Assembly (NCBI GenBank): GCA_018873245.2
Contig: JAEMBT020000008.1
Span: forward strand, 3,582,001 to 3,646,000
Source of the DNA: Archegozetes longisetosus
Lineage: Eukaryota; Arthropoda; Arachnida; Sarcoptiformes; Trhypochthoniidae
Direction of reading: 5' to 3'
Length of the DNA stretch: 64,000 bases
Part shown: in pieces, positions 49,086-60,995 of the stretch
Numbering within the stretch: the first letter of the stretch is position 1
Layout: every line of letters begins with the position of its first letter
Made by a program: the position numbers and the translations under genes
The notes under the pieces: model-generated
Seen by the model: only the letters and a program-made list of their open reading frames with translations
Told to the model about the DNA's origin: nothing
Database searches by the model: none

Positions 49086-49746
49086 GGTCTCGTGTAAGAC
49101 AGAGAGAGTAATTAACAGTGAGTGAGATATTATTTTAGAAGTTGAAAGGCAGACAAAAAAGTTAACACATGAAACATGAAACCGACAAGAAATCCAATTT
49201 AATATTAATGGAAAACACTAAAAATAATACTTCACTTTTGAAATCTGATTAATTAAAGTCTCATTTCTATGCATTTATTTCTATCACGTCTGGGTATATG
49301 CAATAATTGACGCTTTAATAAACATCAGAAACATTCTTACTATTTCGAAAAATTGCAATTTTAGCCAAAATGATTGAAAACTTAGCAAAAGAGCACCAAA
49401 TGAAATAATAAAAAACTTCTACGTCACTATAGACTCAAATGTATTCATAGTTGTAATGACCTGGAGTTTTGAATTTATTACATTTTATGGATGGTAAGTT
49501 ATAAACGACTTCAACGTTTAAACGTTCAAATTAAGTTTGCCTTCATTTTCATAGTTTAATCAATTTAAGCAACAATCGAATCTTATCGATTAAACCTAAC
49601 TGATTGACAGAAAAAATTAATGACAATTTTACGAACCAATCAATTTGGGGAAGGATTCCAAGCAAATAGTTATGCAAACAAATATTGGTACTCGAGGGAA
49701 ATTAAGCTGACAATAAGTCGATGTATGTGTAGTTTAGTATATGTAT

Positions 49747-49749
<3 letters not shown>

Positions 49750-49809
<60 letters not shown>
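49750..49809. repeat. (TC)30 microsatellite
   Basis: Pure TC run of about 60 bases. Confidence 0.95.
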
Positions 49810-49811
<2 letters not shown>

Positions 49812-51984
49812 GATAAGTCAAAATCAAATGAGCGACTTCCATAAAAAAAAACTATTCCACCAAAATATTACTAAACTATTCTGAACGGCAACTTCTCCTA
49901 TATTTTTCTTACTGTTAGTTTGCTTACTTTTGTTACTATAACCATATTTTCTTTATATAAGGTTTCCTTTATTTCTAAACTTTGTAAAGTTATTTAGTCT
50001 TCCAACTGAGTTTGATGTCAATTTTAATAACTAAAAGCAAATCCTCTATTTAAATATATTTAGTATTCAGAAAAAAAGTTTGTTTTGAAATAACTAATTC
50101 ACATTTTTCGTTAATAATCGAGTTGAGTGAAGTAAGTTTGGGTTGATCTATGTGCTAATACTATGTAAATTGTTTTTGTATTGAGTGGTATTTAATGAAT
50201 ACGGTTATAATAGTTTGAAATGATGCGTATGATGGAATAGTATTTTAAAGTAGTTTTCGCAGAATAGCTCAAAACAGAAATAGTATATAAGTTAGAATCA
50301 ATAAGAAATCAATGATATGCTAAACATGAGTTTCCAAATAGTTTAGTTTTGCTACTCTTCCTATTACTATATGTTCTTAATACAACTTTCCATTTATTTA
50401 GCATCATTTCGTGCTAGACTAAAATCGATTTTAGATAACGCTTTAATCATTATAGAACGTTCAATTCTATACCAAACCAAACGTTCAATCCTACACCAAA
50501 TCAAATTTCAACTTTCTTAATATTTCATCAGGATTTGTTCACATTTGTTTAGATTTGTTCACATTTGTTCACATTTGATAAAAATCATCTCTTATAAGTG
50601 ACAACCAAGCTAAATTTGATCTGACACCAGAAAATAAGTAAATAATAAGTTAAACCATAATTGGCTAGATGAGCTTGACTTTTGATTTGGTTGTTTTCTT
50701 GCGTCAAATGTCTGTCATTAGTTTGGTTCCTATGATTGCAACTACAAAATGAGTGTCTATTTGAAAAGCTTGAAAAACATAAAAGTATGAAAAGGGAATA
50801 TATATTATTGGAGTCATAAACAAAACTTCCGTCTTCTTTAAAACTCATTAAAAGATACTTAGCTTAACCACAAATTGCAAAAATAAGTTTAGCAACATTT
50901 TCGAAAAACTAATTAGTAGTCAGAATAAGTAGTAGAGAGGAAGTATAGGAGGACATATAAAACTAGATTTGAAAGAAATGACAAATAGCTAGTAGAAAGA
51001 GATGATTTCTATGTTTTTGGGGCCAATTTAAGGCCATTAGATGTTTGTCTTTTATAAAACTATGTAAAGATAGCAATAAGTCAACACTATATGAGAAAGA
51101 AAGTAATCAAATTTACGATATATTCCGCCATCAACTTAATAGTTTCTATAGATATCCGCCATTCAGTCAAAGTCTTCATTCACTTCTAGAAGGACAAAAT
51201 AACCATCAAATATATGCCAATCTATGGGTGGAATATTTTACAATCACTTGTCTCACATAAACAAATCAAAATTGAATTTAATATAAAAGTTTTATTTTAC
51301 AAAAATAGGCTTTTATTCCACAAAAATGCAAATATAATTGCAAACTATTCCTCTTTAGATCCCTTGTATTTGCAAGAGTTCAATTGAAATCAAGATCATT
51401 ATCATTAGAAAATGTGTTTAAAATAAAGCTTAAGATAACTAATTCTTTGGACACAAGTTTATTTGTAGTTTTCATCATTTATTATATTAAGTGTTGGTAA
51501 AACAGTTTTCAAGCTTTAAGAAAAGAACTTGAGGACAAATTTGTTCTCAAATTTGTGAAAAACTTATAGAAAATACTGAGAAAAAGTTTAGAAAAGATTG
51601 AGGAAAAGTTAGAAAAAAGCTAGAAATAAATGTAATGTTTCCACCGAGAACTCCATATGAAAAGTCGATGTCACAAAATTCAAAGAATAGAAGAATTCTA
51701 TTGAAAGACACAAAATGACATTTTACCTATTTTTCTATTTTTCCCCAAACAGCAAAACATTGAACTCATAAATTTTTTGCGAGTCAGACCAATGTTCAAA
51801 AGCATAGAAATGTTGAATCAAAATCGATTCACGGAAGCATTAAAGATATCTAACTCTTGAGATTTATTTTATCAGACAGTGAGCAAAATTCTGATTCTAG
51901 TTCCAGTTTTGATTCTAATTCTGATTCTAATTCTGGCTCTTTTGTGTGATAAACAAATTTAAAAAATATTTTGTCAGATAATAT

Positions 51985-52105
51985 CACGATTTGATTGTAA
52001 ATTGTGAGATCTGATTGTAAATTCAGGGATCTGATTCTAAATTCTGGGATCTGATTCTAAATTCTGGGATCTGATTCTAAATTCTAGGAAACGATCGTAA
52101 ATTCT
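51985..52105. repeat. 22-bp minisatellite GATCTGATTCTAAATTCTGG
   Basis: Five tandem copies with slight divergence. A related GATTCTAATTCT run lies just upstream at about 51893-51940. Confidence 0.8.
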
Positions 52106-52394
52106 GGACACGTAAATTACAGTAGAGAAATAGATTGAAAAAATGACATTCATTTAATGCCTCAACGAATAAAAGTGATTTTCATTTTACTTTTATTTAG
52201 ATTTCTTTTCATACATATATTTCTTTCATGACAAGTTCGCGGATGTTCTTGTGGCGGAACTTGTGAATTAAAATTTAAATTTTCTCACACATTCCATCAC
52301 AAATAGGCTAAATCGAGATAACCTGTCATCAAAATAATGGTTTCGTGTTTCATTTTATCTGTATTTTCGATATAACCTGAAGGAGAGAACTTTC

Positions 52395-52455
52395 TATAAC
52401 TTTCTATAACTTTCTATAACTCTCTATAACTCTCTATAGCCCTCTATAGCTCTCT
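52395..52455. repeat. 10-bp minisatellite CTTTCTATAA
   Basis: Six tandem units of (T/C)TCTATAACT in a row. Confidence 0.75.
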
Positions 52456-53370
52456 TCACAATAGCTAAAGATTTAGTTTAAACTAAGAATTTCTTTACCT
52501 ACTATTCAGTCTGTGATTGATTGAAAAATATTTTCTATTTGGTAGAAGCTATCTGGTGAATGGTTCCGTCACTTACAAACCGATAACTGGATTGAAGCCT
52601 CAATGTTTGGACTGGAAAGCAATTCTTTTTACGAGTGTCACTTCTCTCAAGGCAAATCTAATATGATATCAAACATATTATTGCCTCAATTTTTGCCTTT
52701 TACCTTACACAAATAGAAATAATACTTCCTAATTTACATTCTCTACGTTTTACGAATTAACATATTTTCCCAGCTTATCATCTTTTATGAATTTTTATGC
52801 ATTTTATCAATCTCTATTAATTCTTATCAACTCTTATATAGTTTTATCAATACTCAGAGTAAATGACTGACAATTTTTGTCGAATGTGATTTTCAACAAA
52901 TATTGAACTCTTGAAATATTGAACAAATATTGAATCTCACATAGTCTCAAGTATTTCCAATAGCTTTGCTTCTATTCTATTCAAAAGTTTTAAAACATTT
53001 CTTCTAAAAATCAATTTCAAGTTTACTAAAAAAAATAAAATAAAAATAAAAATAAAAACTAAATATTTGTGCTTAAGCTGATAATAAGTAGGTTTACAAG
53101 AAGAATTGCAATAGAAATCAATCGATAGAAGAGATATCTACGTGAACAAATAATAGCATTTGAAGACATAAATAATAAGTTATCGAGAATTACATCTTAA
53201 AACAGTTTAACTATTTGACAGCATATGCTTTATTCTCAGGCATAACTTACAAAATAGTTAGATATATACTAACAAAATTGGTAGATATATAACATATTAG
53301 CTATACAGTGGTATATAACAAACTACCAAAATATGTTAAATTTCATTCAATTGAGTCTTACATAATAAAA

Positions 53371-55965
53371 ATGTTAAATTTCAGTGCATTCAGTCTTACA
53401 TTATTCACCACTCATTTGCTTGCAATAGTCCATTCAAGCCCAAACTGCATCACATTAGGATTGAACACATCTCTTAATGATGTAAAACCACTTATTTTCA
53501 ATATGACTGAAGAGTTTTCAAATGGAATAATCACTAGTCCAGAGTATAGTGACGCACCATTTGCTAGATATCCATTAAACACATTATGCGCTTGGAATAT
53601 AAATGCACCGAAAGGAAAACTGATAGAAATTAATTTCGATAACTTTCAGCTCCAGTCATGTCCGTTCGATGTGTTGCAAGTTCGCGATGGCTCCACTAGC
53701 AACTCCACTATAATCGCTAATCTATGTGGAACTTCTATCCCATCTCCTATTCTTTCCACCGGAAATAGTCTTTATTTGATTTTCATAAGCGACGATTTAC
53801 TTTCCTATCATGGCTTTAAACTCAACTACAAAATTCATACTTTGCCCAAAGACTGCCAGTCGAATCAGATTAGATGTCGCAATAATAACTGCGTTTCAAA
53901 GTCCAGAATTTGCGACAAATATGACGATTGCGGCGATGGAACTGATGAACAGAAATGCAAGTACAAACTCGATAAGTGGCCCAAAAAGTGTGGGTTACCT
54001 AAAATAAAGCCAGTATTAGGCAATGGCGACCGCATTGTTGGGGGACAAACAGCCATAAAAGGTAGCTGGCCGTGGATGGCCAGTGCTAAATTACGCGGTA
54101 GTCACTCATGTGGAGCTGTGCTCATTAATCATGAATGGGTTGTTAGCGCTGCTCATTGTTTTCTTTAGTAAGTTATTGGAGCTATGTTTTATTGCGTAAA
54201 CTTATCATAAACATTTTCCTTCTTATGTAAGTCAAACAAATGTTAGCTCTTGGACTATATTTTTTGGAAAGTTCTCTAGGGAAAAGCATGAGGACAGCGA
54301 ATCAATGCGATATGTCGATCAAATTATTCTTCATCCTCAATACCTTCGACTACTAGATGAAATAGTTAAGCTTTTGATAAGTTATTAGATTTGCAAATCG
54401 ATGACTTGAACCTAAACTAAACTAACATAATCTAATCTAACCTAACCTAATCTGTTCTAACCTAACCTAACGTTACATGTATACTAAATTCAGAAATATT
54501 ACAACCGGAAAGAGAATGACATTGCACTGATAAAACTGAACGCTCCAGTATTTTTCACTGAGTATATATCACCGATTTGTTTGCCGAATAAATATAGGGA
54601 TATGGTTAATGAAGGGTCAGTTTGTCACGTCACTGGTTGGGGATATAGTTTTGGTACGTAAGCCTAATCTTATTATATGAGTTTATATAATAGTTTAATC
54701 TAATTCTTCTTTACCTCACTTATCATTCTTCTAATCATTACTGTCTAATGAGATTAAGTTAAAACTTATTATTCTTTGTGTGGATTATGTTAAAACTCAT
54801 TATTCGTTGTGTAGGTTGAAGTTAAAACTTCAAATAGATTAAAGTTAAAACTCACTAACTTTCATATAGATTTAAGTTAAAACAGATTGTAGATTAAAGA
54901 TTGCTTGAATGGATTTTAAAGTAAAGAATAATTCTAAATTCGAGTAAAGAATAATTCTAAAGTTGAGTAAAGAATTATTCCAAAGTTGAGTAAAGAATTA
55001 TTCTAAAGTTGAGTAAAGAATTATTCCAAAGTTGAGTAAAGAATTATTCTAAAGTTGAGTAAATTATTACATGAACAAACATAGCAATAGCTTTAACTTG
55101 TTTTCTATTGTATTCGTTGCTTAATGGCATGAAATGATAAGAATTCTTTGCTCTTTCAAATCAATAAAAATAAACTTAAGGCTCAATTTAGTAATGCGAA
55201 TCTTCAACATAAGTCACTCTAACTTAAGGTTACTTTTTAGAGTCTGACGAATCATAAGTCATAATAAAATAACTTCTTTGCCTATAGACACTGAATCATC
55301 CGATCGATTAAAACAGGCAGCCGTTCCTATTGTCAGCTCAACTAAATGTATTGAAACTTATCGTAATAACTATGTCATAGACCCTAAAATTATGCTTTGT
55401 GCCGGATATTCTAATGGTGGTCACGATTCTTGTCTGGTATATACTTACTAATTATGAATAATCAACTTTTATATTACTTTCTTCTGTCTGTCAACTGAAT
55501 ATTCTCTCTCCAATCAACTTTAGAAATAGAATATTCTTGTCTCTCGAATCAAATTTAGGGACAAACTATTCTTGTCTCTCATTCAGTTTAGAAATAGAAT
55601 ATTCCTATCTCTCATTCAGTTTAGGGGCAAAATATTCTTATCTCTTATTCAATTTAGGAACAAAACATTCCTGTTTGATTCACCCTAATCAAGTTTTTTT
55701 CTAGACTTTACTCTTGAATTTGAATTTAGTTCCTCTAGACAAAAATATATTACTTATATGTTTGATATTATTTTATATCTGAGATAATTATTCGTAGGGT
55801 GACAGTGGAGGTCCGCTCTCTTATCAGATTAAAAACAAATGGCATTTAATTGGTATTGTTTCGAGTGGGGGTATTAATGGCTGTGGACAACCAGGTATGC
55901 CAGGAATATATACCAAAGTTAGACCTTTTCTCCAATGGATTCAGAAGACTGTCAAATACAATTAA
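53371..55965 (+). CDS. Secreted CUB-LDLa-trypsin serine protease, complete, 5 exons
   Basis: Exons 53371-54167, 54232-54364, 54494-54653, 55288-55436 and 55798-55965 (1407 nt, 468 aa); phases close. ATG 53371 is chosen because it opens a signal peptide ([20 protein letters not shown]). Residues about 27-152 form a CUB domain ([23 protein letters not shown]). Residues 161-196 form an LDL-receptor class A repeat with the calcium-binding acidic end [12 protein letters not shown]. Cys207 precedes the protease and probably tethers it by disulfide after cleavage at R221-IVGG. Catalytic residues: His262 (AAHC), Asp319 (NDIALIKL), Ser416 (GDSGGP). Asp410 sits at the base of the specificity pocket, so cleavage after Arg/Lys is predicted. 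Regulatory CUB/LDLa modules suggest a cascade or matrix protease rather than a digestive one (inference). The donor after exon 2 (GTTAAG) is weak. It ends 253 bp from the 3' end of the convergent HPS3-like gene. Confidence 0.88.
54413..54475. repeat. Degenerate CCTAA (TTAGG-type) repeat in an intron
   Basis: Runs such as CTAACCTAACCTAATC and CTAACCTAACCTAACG, in the second intron of the CUB-trypsin gene. CCTAA is the complement of the common arthropod telomere unit. Confidence 0.5.
54930..55065. repeat. 22-bp tandem repeat in an intron
   Basis: About six copies of GAGTAAAGAATTATTCYAAA plus GTT in intron 3 of the CUB-trypsin gene. Confidence 0.85.
55490..55675. repeat. Tandem repeat of ~40 bp in an intron
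   Basis: Four to five diverged units built on AATATTCYTRTCTCTCATTC followed by AGTTTAG, in intron 4 of the CUB-trypsin gene. Confidence 0.7.
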
Positions 55966-56217
55966 GCAAATATTGCTTGACCTTTGATTTTTTGAAATTA
56001 AATGTTTTGACTTGGAATTCAGATTATAATAATGAAAATTTTGATTATCAAACAAATTGATAGAACATAACACTGTTATAGGACTGAAAATAAGAAAATT
56101 TAATAACTTCTGATTTAATTTACAAGTAATTTAACTGAATTATAAATTAAGTTATAGGTGATCTGATTGATTTATAAGTTTGTCATAAGTAATTTATAAC
56201 AATTTGCAAGCAATATA

Positions 56218-59211
56218 TTAACTTGAAAGCATTGACTTCACTTCAAGCCCCAAATTAATGATCTTTTCCTTCAGATTTTTTGCTTGAAAATTAATAACAC
56301 ACTTCTCCACATAAATCATAGCAAACTCTCTCCAATCTTCAGGTAATATAGAAATAAATTGTTCAGGTGAAACACTTAAAGCCAATTGGTTGAAAGTGTA
56401 GCTAAATAAGAGTCCAATATGACTATTAACATCAAGCTGATCAATATTGACTACTTTGGATTGAAGTAAATGCATAATCTGTTTGATTAGATCAGGACTT
56501 TCGCTGCAAACATCTTTCACATATGGTAATACAATATCAGGAAAATGGTTCAAAATCAGTTCAATAGCTTCAATCAACTCCATCGAGAGTAATCTTGCAG
56601 TGAAAAGCCATTCATACTTTTGATCGATTGTGTTGAATAAGTTGTTTACTTGTATCTTAACAGTTTGTTCATTGATGGAATCGTAGAGAAGTATGTATAA
56701 TTCAGACGTGATTTGATTGCATTTGATACAAAAGCAGTGATTTTCAGTGTGATAGGGAGGCAAAAGTTCAATCCAAGAGACCATCTTTTTATCAATAGAT
56801 TTGATTAGGTTATTTGGTGACTTATTTCTCTCAACACATTCAATACATAATAGCTGAACATTTGTGCCAATTAACTCTACAATCAATTGGCAATCAAATA
56901 GATTACGGTATTGATTGTAACTACTTATCAAAAAATTATGTCTTATACTTATTTGACACTCTTCTAACATCTTGTATACCAATCTAACTGATTTGTTTTG
57001 TTCAACTAATTGTAATAAGAATTGATAAAAGAGGTTAGGAAGAGTATTTTGTAAAAATAAAATAAAACAATTGTTGTGGAATAAGAATTTAGAATTTTCA
57101 CATAAAATAGCTATGCCACAATTTTGGTCTAAATCAAGTAAATAATTAGTTGCTAAACTAATATCATTATTATCAAATATTAATTTAGATAATGTTATTA
57201 AACATAATTGTGAATTGACACTGTTTTCTAATAAGTTTATAATTGTTTGTCTCACTTGGTATTCTAGTGTTTGGCTTAAAGCCAAACGACAAAATAGAGT
57301 CAAGTCCTCTGAATATAAACCTATCAGAAAATTGTTTAGTGAACTTAATTCACATTCTGATATATCAAACCTTGAGTTTGATTCAAGTCTCTCCCGTACC
57401 AACTCCAATATTACCTTACTTCTCATCTTTAATCTTATTAAATCTGAAAATTCTAGTTTTGCGCTATTTATCATATTTAAAACTAATTTTTGAGTACTTG
57501 TATCCTTCAAGTTATAATGTTTGACATCTAACAAAATATTAACTAAATTAGCACAACTATTCTGATAACTACTGACTATATCACTATCAGTTTCAGCATT
57601 TAAATTACAAGCAAAGTGTAAAACAGAATTTAAATAAGACATTATATTGAATTGGTCTTCAAGTTTGATATTTGTATCGCTTATTAGTTCATTTATATCA
57701 GAACTGAGTTCTCTTAAAGTAGGCCTTCTCAATGAATAAATAGTTCTCTTTTTGTTCTCCATTTGTGTGACTAATAATAAGTAATTTCTTGTATTTAATA
57801 AATAATCAACATTTAGAAAAGTTCGCAAATTGAGCCTTAAAACTGGAACTGACTTCTTATAGTCAACAAACAATGGAAGATAATTGAATCCATATGTTTG
57901 CAGTCCTTCATCTGTTAGTAAGTGTAAAGTGTCGTCACTTTTGTTCATGGAAAAGCTCTTAATTTGATTGTTGAATTTAATTTTTTGTGATAGTTCTACT
58001 CTATTGTAAATGTTATAATAATAAAAATCAGTTTTAGTCACTACTATTAATGCGCTTCCTATCAATTCATTTGATGATCTAAATATAGATGGATTAATCA
58101 TTTTAGCTGAATTAACTTCACTTGAGGTCAAAGTTGACGCATTCAATGGATCTGTAGTGTAATGTCTTATTTTATGGTAACAAATTAAGTCAATATCAAT
58201 GAGCGAATCGCCTGATAGGAAGTACTGACACAACAAGACTTCAATCGATGCGCGACATATCGGAGTGTCGACATGTGAATGATTCATATTAATTGTGAAT
58301 TTACAGCTAAGACTTTGGTCAACCGGTCCTATAACTTGTTCGCTATGAATCATATTATTATCTCTAACTTGTTGTCTATCACTTATGCCAAACATTGATG
58401 GAAGTCGTATTGTTTTTGACTTGTCATCAAAATGCCATTCAATACATTTATTATCCAATGTGTTACTGCTAGCACTTTCACCATCACTGATATTATTGTG
58501 TTTCAAATCGAAATTTTGTACATTTTGTTCGTCATAATCAAAGATAATACTCAATAAACTTAAATGACTTTGGGACATAAGAGCGATATAGTGTTCAAGA
58601 AATACTAATTTAGTGGCAAACCAATGAAGTTTAATGTCCAAAAGGAATATGAAATCAGTTTTTAAGATATTTTTAGAGTATTTATAAGTTTGATAGCAAT
58701 ATAACAAAACTCTAAAACCACATAAAATACTCAAATTAGCGCTGGACTCACAACAAGCAATATATTGAGCCTCTCGACCAATCAATGGGTCATTTATTTC
58801 GATCACTTCTGGAACAATAGTTTCGCGTATATTATAATCATTTTGATTGTTTCTATTAGATAATGAGCCAAATGGACGTATTCTTATGGGCTGTTCTTCA
58901 ATCCAATAGTTACAATAAACCCTAACTGTCTTCGAGTTTATATCGCTTTGATTGTCACCAAAAATGACTAAATAGTTACCAACATCAGAATGAATCAATT
59001 GTTTGACACTTGATTCAATCAAAGGTACAGTTACGATTGGTTCAATTGGTTTAGACTGTTGCGAACAAGTAGTCAAAGGATATATTTTGATGAAACCAAT
59101 AGTTTGATAAACAATAATTAGTTTATTATCTTTAGTTACAGTTATGTGACTTGGATTAGGTTCCGTTAGGAATACATCTTGCGATGAAAAGTTATAACAA
59201 TTCAAATCCAT
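56218..59211 (-). CDS. HPS3-like BLOC-2 complex subunit, intronless
   Basis: Single exon, 997 aa, close to the ~1000 aa of vertebrate HPS3. HPS3 is a BLOC-2 subunit that helps deliver cargo to lysosome-related organelles such as pigment granules. ATG at 59211-59209 is the first in-frame Met. The N-terminal ~250 residues fit a beta-propeller. Their spacing matches the HPS3 pattern: SDVGNYLVIF, VRVYCNYW, EVIEINDPL, AQYIACCE with SILCG-x-R-V-L-L-Y, then HYIALMSQSHLSLL. The C-terminal half is helical, with Leu-rich repeats of alpha-solenoid type and a C-x2-C-like pair (ENHCFCIKC). No signal peptide or membrane helix. Identification rests on pattern recall over the N-terminal half, so another coat-type propeller-solenoid protein is possible. 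The lack of introns contrasts with most neighbours. Confidence 0.7.
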   Translation of the reverse strand: MDLNCYNFSSQDVFLTEPNPSHITVTKDNKLIIVYQTIGFIKIYPLTTCSQQSKPIEPIVTVPLIESSVKQLIHSDVGNYLVIFGDNQSDINSKTVRVYCNYWIEEQPIRIRPFGSLSNRNNQNDYNIRETIVPEVIEINDPLIGREAQYIACCESSANLSILCGFRVLLYCYQTYKYSKNILKTDFIFLLDIKLHWFATKLVFLEHYIALMSQSHLSLLSIIFDYDEQNVQNFDLKHNNISDGESASSNTLDNKCIEWHFDDKSKTIRLPSMFGISDRQQVRDNNMIHSEQVIGPVDQSLSCKFTINMNHSHVDTPICRASIEVLLCQYFLSGDSLIDIDLICYHKIRHYTTDPLNASTLTSSEVNSAKMINPSIFRSSNELIGSALIVVTKTDFYYYNIYNRVELSQKIKFNNQIKSFSMNKSDDTLHLLTDEGLQTYGFNYLPLFVDYKKSVPVLRLNLRTFLNVDYLLNTRNYLLLVTQMENKKRTIYSLRRPTLRELSSDINELISDTNIKLEDQFNIMSYLNSVLHFACNLNAETDSDIVSSYQNSCANLVNILLDVKHYNLKDTSTQKLVLNMINSAKLEFSDLIRLKMRSKVILELVRERLESNSRFDISECELSSLNNFLIGLYSEDLTLFCRLALSQTLEYQVRQTIINLLENSVNSQLCLITLSKLIFDNNDISLATNYLLDLDQNCGIAILCENSKFLFHNNCFILFLQNTLPNLFYQFLLQLVEQNKSVRLVYKMLEECQISIRHNFLISSYNQYRNLFDCQLIVELIGTNVQLLCIECVERNKSPNNLIKSIDKKMVSWIELLPPYHTENHCFCIKCNQITSELYILLYDSINEQTVKIQVNNLFNTIDQKYEWLFTARLLSMELIEAIELILNHFPDIVLPYVKDVCSESPDLIKQIMHLLQSKVVNIDQLDVNSHIGLLFSYTFNQLALSVSPEQFISILPEDWREFAMIYVEKCVINFQAKNLKEKIINLGLEVKSMLSS

Positions 59212-60940
59212 TATTTCGCCTGACACACTTATTGAAAACAATCAGTTTTTATCTTTATTTTTATTATTATTAATAACAATTATTACTAATAACAATGTTT
59301 TGTCACGTGTTTTATGCTTTGAGCTGTAGCATAACAGCGCATGTGTTCACTCTAAACCAGAAATACCCAACAACTTTGAAGCATTTAAAGTTGGCATAAC
59401 TTTTTTACAGAGTTAGAAAATCAATTTAAATCAAATTACGATGTATTATCAATTGAAATTGTAGCCAATAAATAATAGAATAAAAGAAATCTCAATTGCA
59501 ATCTTTTCGGGATATTTGATGACAAATTTCTGACAAGAAAACAAAGACTAAATGTTATGGTACAGTATCAAACAAGAGATCTGGATGAGTAGAACAGATA
59601 TCATGATTGACTCGGCCCGATCAGAGATGCTGACCAGAAACTCTTTTGACGAATCTGACAAGTCACGATCTGATGAATAGATGACTGTAGAAACAGACTG
59701 GAAAAGCAAAGTTTCCAGCTTGAACCTAACGGTGAAAAGTTTATACGGTTTTTATTGATCTTACTTTGTTTCTATCGATTTTCCGCTTTTACTGATTTGG
59801 CCCATTAAACCATGACTGCCACCTCTGATCGGGTTCAGAAAATCATCAACTTTGCATTACTCTTCCAGATCTCTCTTCTGATACTCATGGCATTGAAGGT
59901 TTTGAAGAGGGCATTTGGTTTTTGTTCTTTTGTGATTTGAAAATCAAATGTTCAAGTTACAGTTTCATACAATCATTCTTTTTGATGAATAGTTCTTATT
60001 TGGATAGAAAAGTTCTTCAATCAATCCATTTCTTTGTATGTTGTACGCAAAAGTTTTCACTAAAGTTTAGCGCTTGTGCCAATCATCTAAAAATAGTCTG
60101 AAATTATACAGTTGCAAATAACATAGAGTTATGAAATTGAAGATCTAGATTAGTTTTATAATAGCATAAAACTGTGAAACTAAGAATTTAGATTATCCAA
60201 TTCTATTTGGCTCAATACTTTCATTAGATTGTTGAACAATAAAAATTCATTTTATCATATTTATAAGTCTCAATATATAACTAGAATTTATTACTTATAA
60301 AGTCAAATAAATTAGCATCAATTTGTTGGGTATAAAGTTTTGTTGCTTAACAGGATATCAGTTACTTATTATCTTTACTTTTGTATCAAAATAATAGTTC
60401 TTAGTGAGTTATAACTACAACTAAAACCTTATCTTCTCAATTCTGACCTCCAATTCATTGAAACTCTAGCTTAACACAAATTTCATACAAATGATATACA
60501 TGACTAGTAATAGTTCCTAATAAATCTTATGATATATTCTCATGATTACGTCCATAGGGTTGCAAACTTTTTTAGTTTGAGGACCTTTTATGAAGTCTAT
60601 TCAGTATTTTTGAAATATCTGAAATAGATTTATTTTGTAATCTTCACCTATTTTCTACTATGGCTCTAACCTAACGAAAAATTAGAACAAAACTCTTAAT
60701 TGTTTAGGAATTGACTCAAACTTTAAAATCAGCTCTAAGAAAGATATAACATAAGCAGATTTTATGTTTCCGAGACCATTGATTAGTGTTGATACCATAT
60801 AAATTGAAGCAGAGTTTCATTTTCGTATCAAAAAGATTAAAGAAGCAAGATGAGAAAGTGTCATTTGTTCTATCAGATAATTCTTCATACGTAACCACTA
60901 ATAAATCATTTGATTTTGAGAAACTTAATTATTTTGCGAG
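59212..60940. other. Divergent intergenic region between HPS3-like and carboxypeptidase genes
   Basis: Shared 5' region of two genes transcribed away from each other. No coding exon seen. It should hold the HPS3-like promoter. Confidence 0.45.
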
Positions 60941-60948
60941 TATAAAAA
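60941..60948 (+). promoter_or_regulatory. TATA box of the carboxypeptidase gene
   Basis: TATAAAAA lies 55 bases before the ATG at 60996. A TCATAC/TAACTG stretch about 20-28 bases downstream could be the initiator. A strong TATA box fits a highly expressed secreted enzyme. Confidence 0.6.
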
Positions 60949-60995
60949 GGAGTTTATCTCATACTAACTGCAACACAACAGTTTGAATTTGGAAA

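Larger units (their letters stand above)
34451..53370. other. Gene-poor 19-kb stretch rich in simple and dispersed repeats
   Basis: No well-supported multi-exon gene was found on either strand. If the candidate signal exon at 44038-44122 is right, about half of it is the first intron of the Sidestep-like gene. Contents worth listing are given separately: a hAT-like MITE, three copies of a GATAGCAAC-ended repeat, a mariner-like MITE, long CT/GA and TAA microsatellites, and several minisatellites. Confidence 0.5.

Noticed and set aside
50585-50848. 87-codon minus-strand ATG frame considered as a 5' exon of the Sidestep-like gene
   Set aside because: No signal peptide and no donor in the required phase.
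51045-51260. 71-codon frame with a protein-like composition
   Set aside because: No in-frame ATG near its start and no recognised domain or splice context.
57215-57524. Overlapping plus-strand frames opposite the HPS3-like gene
   Set aside because: Antisense shadows of a long conserved coding frame.
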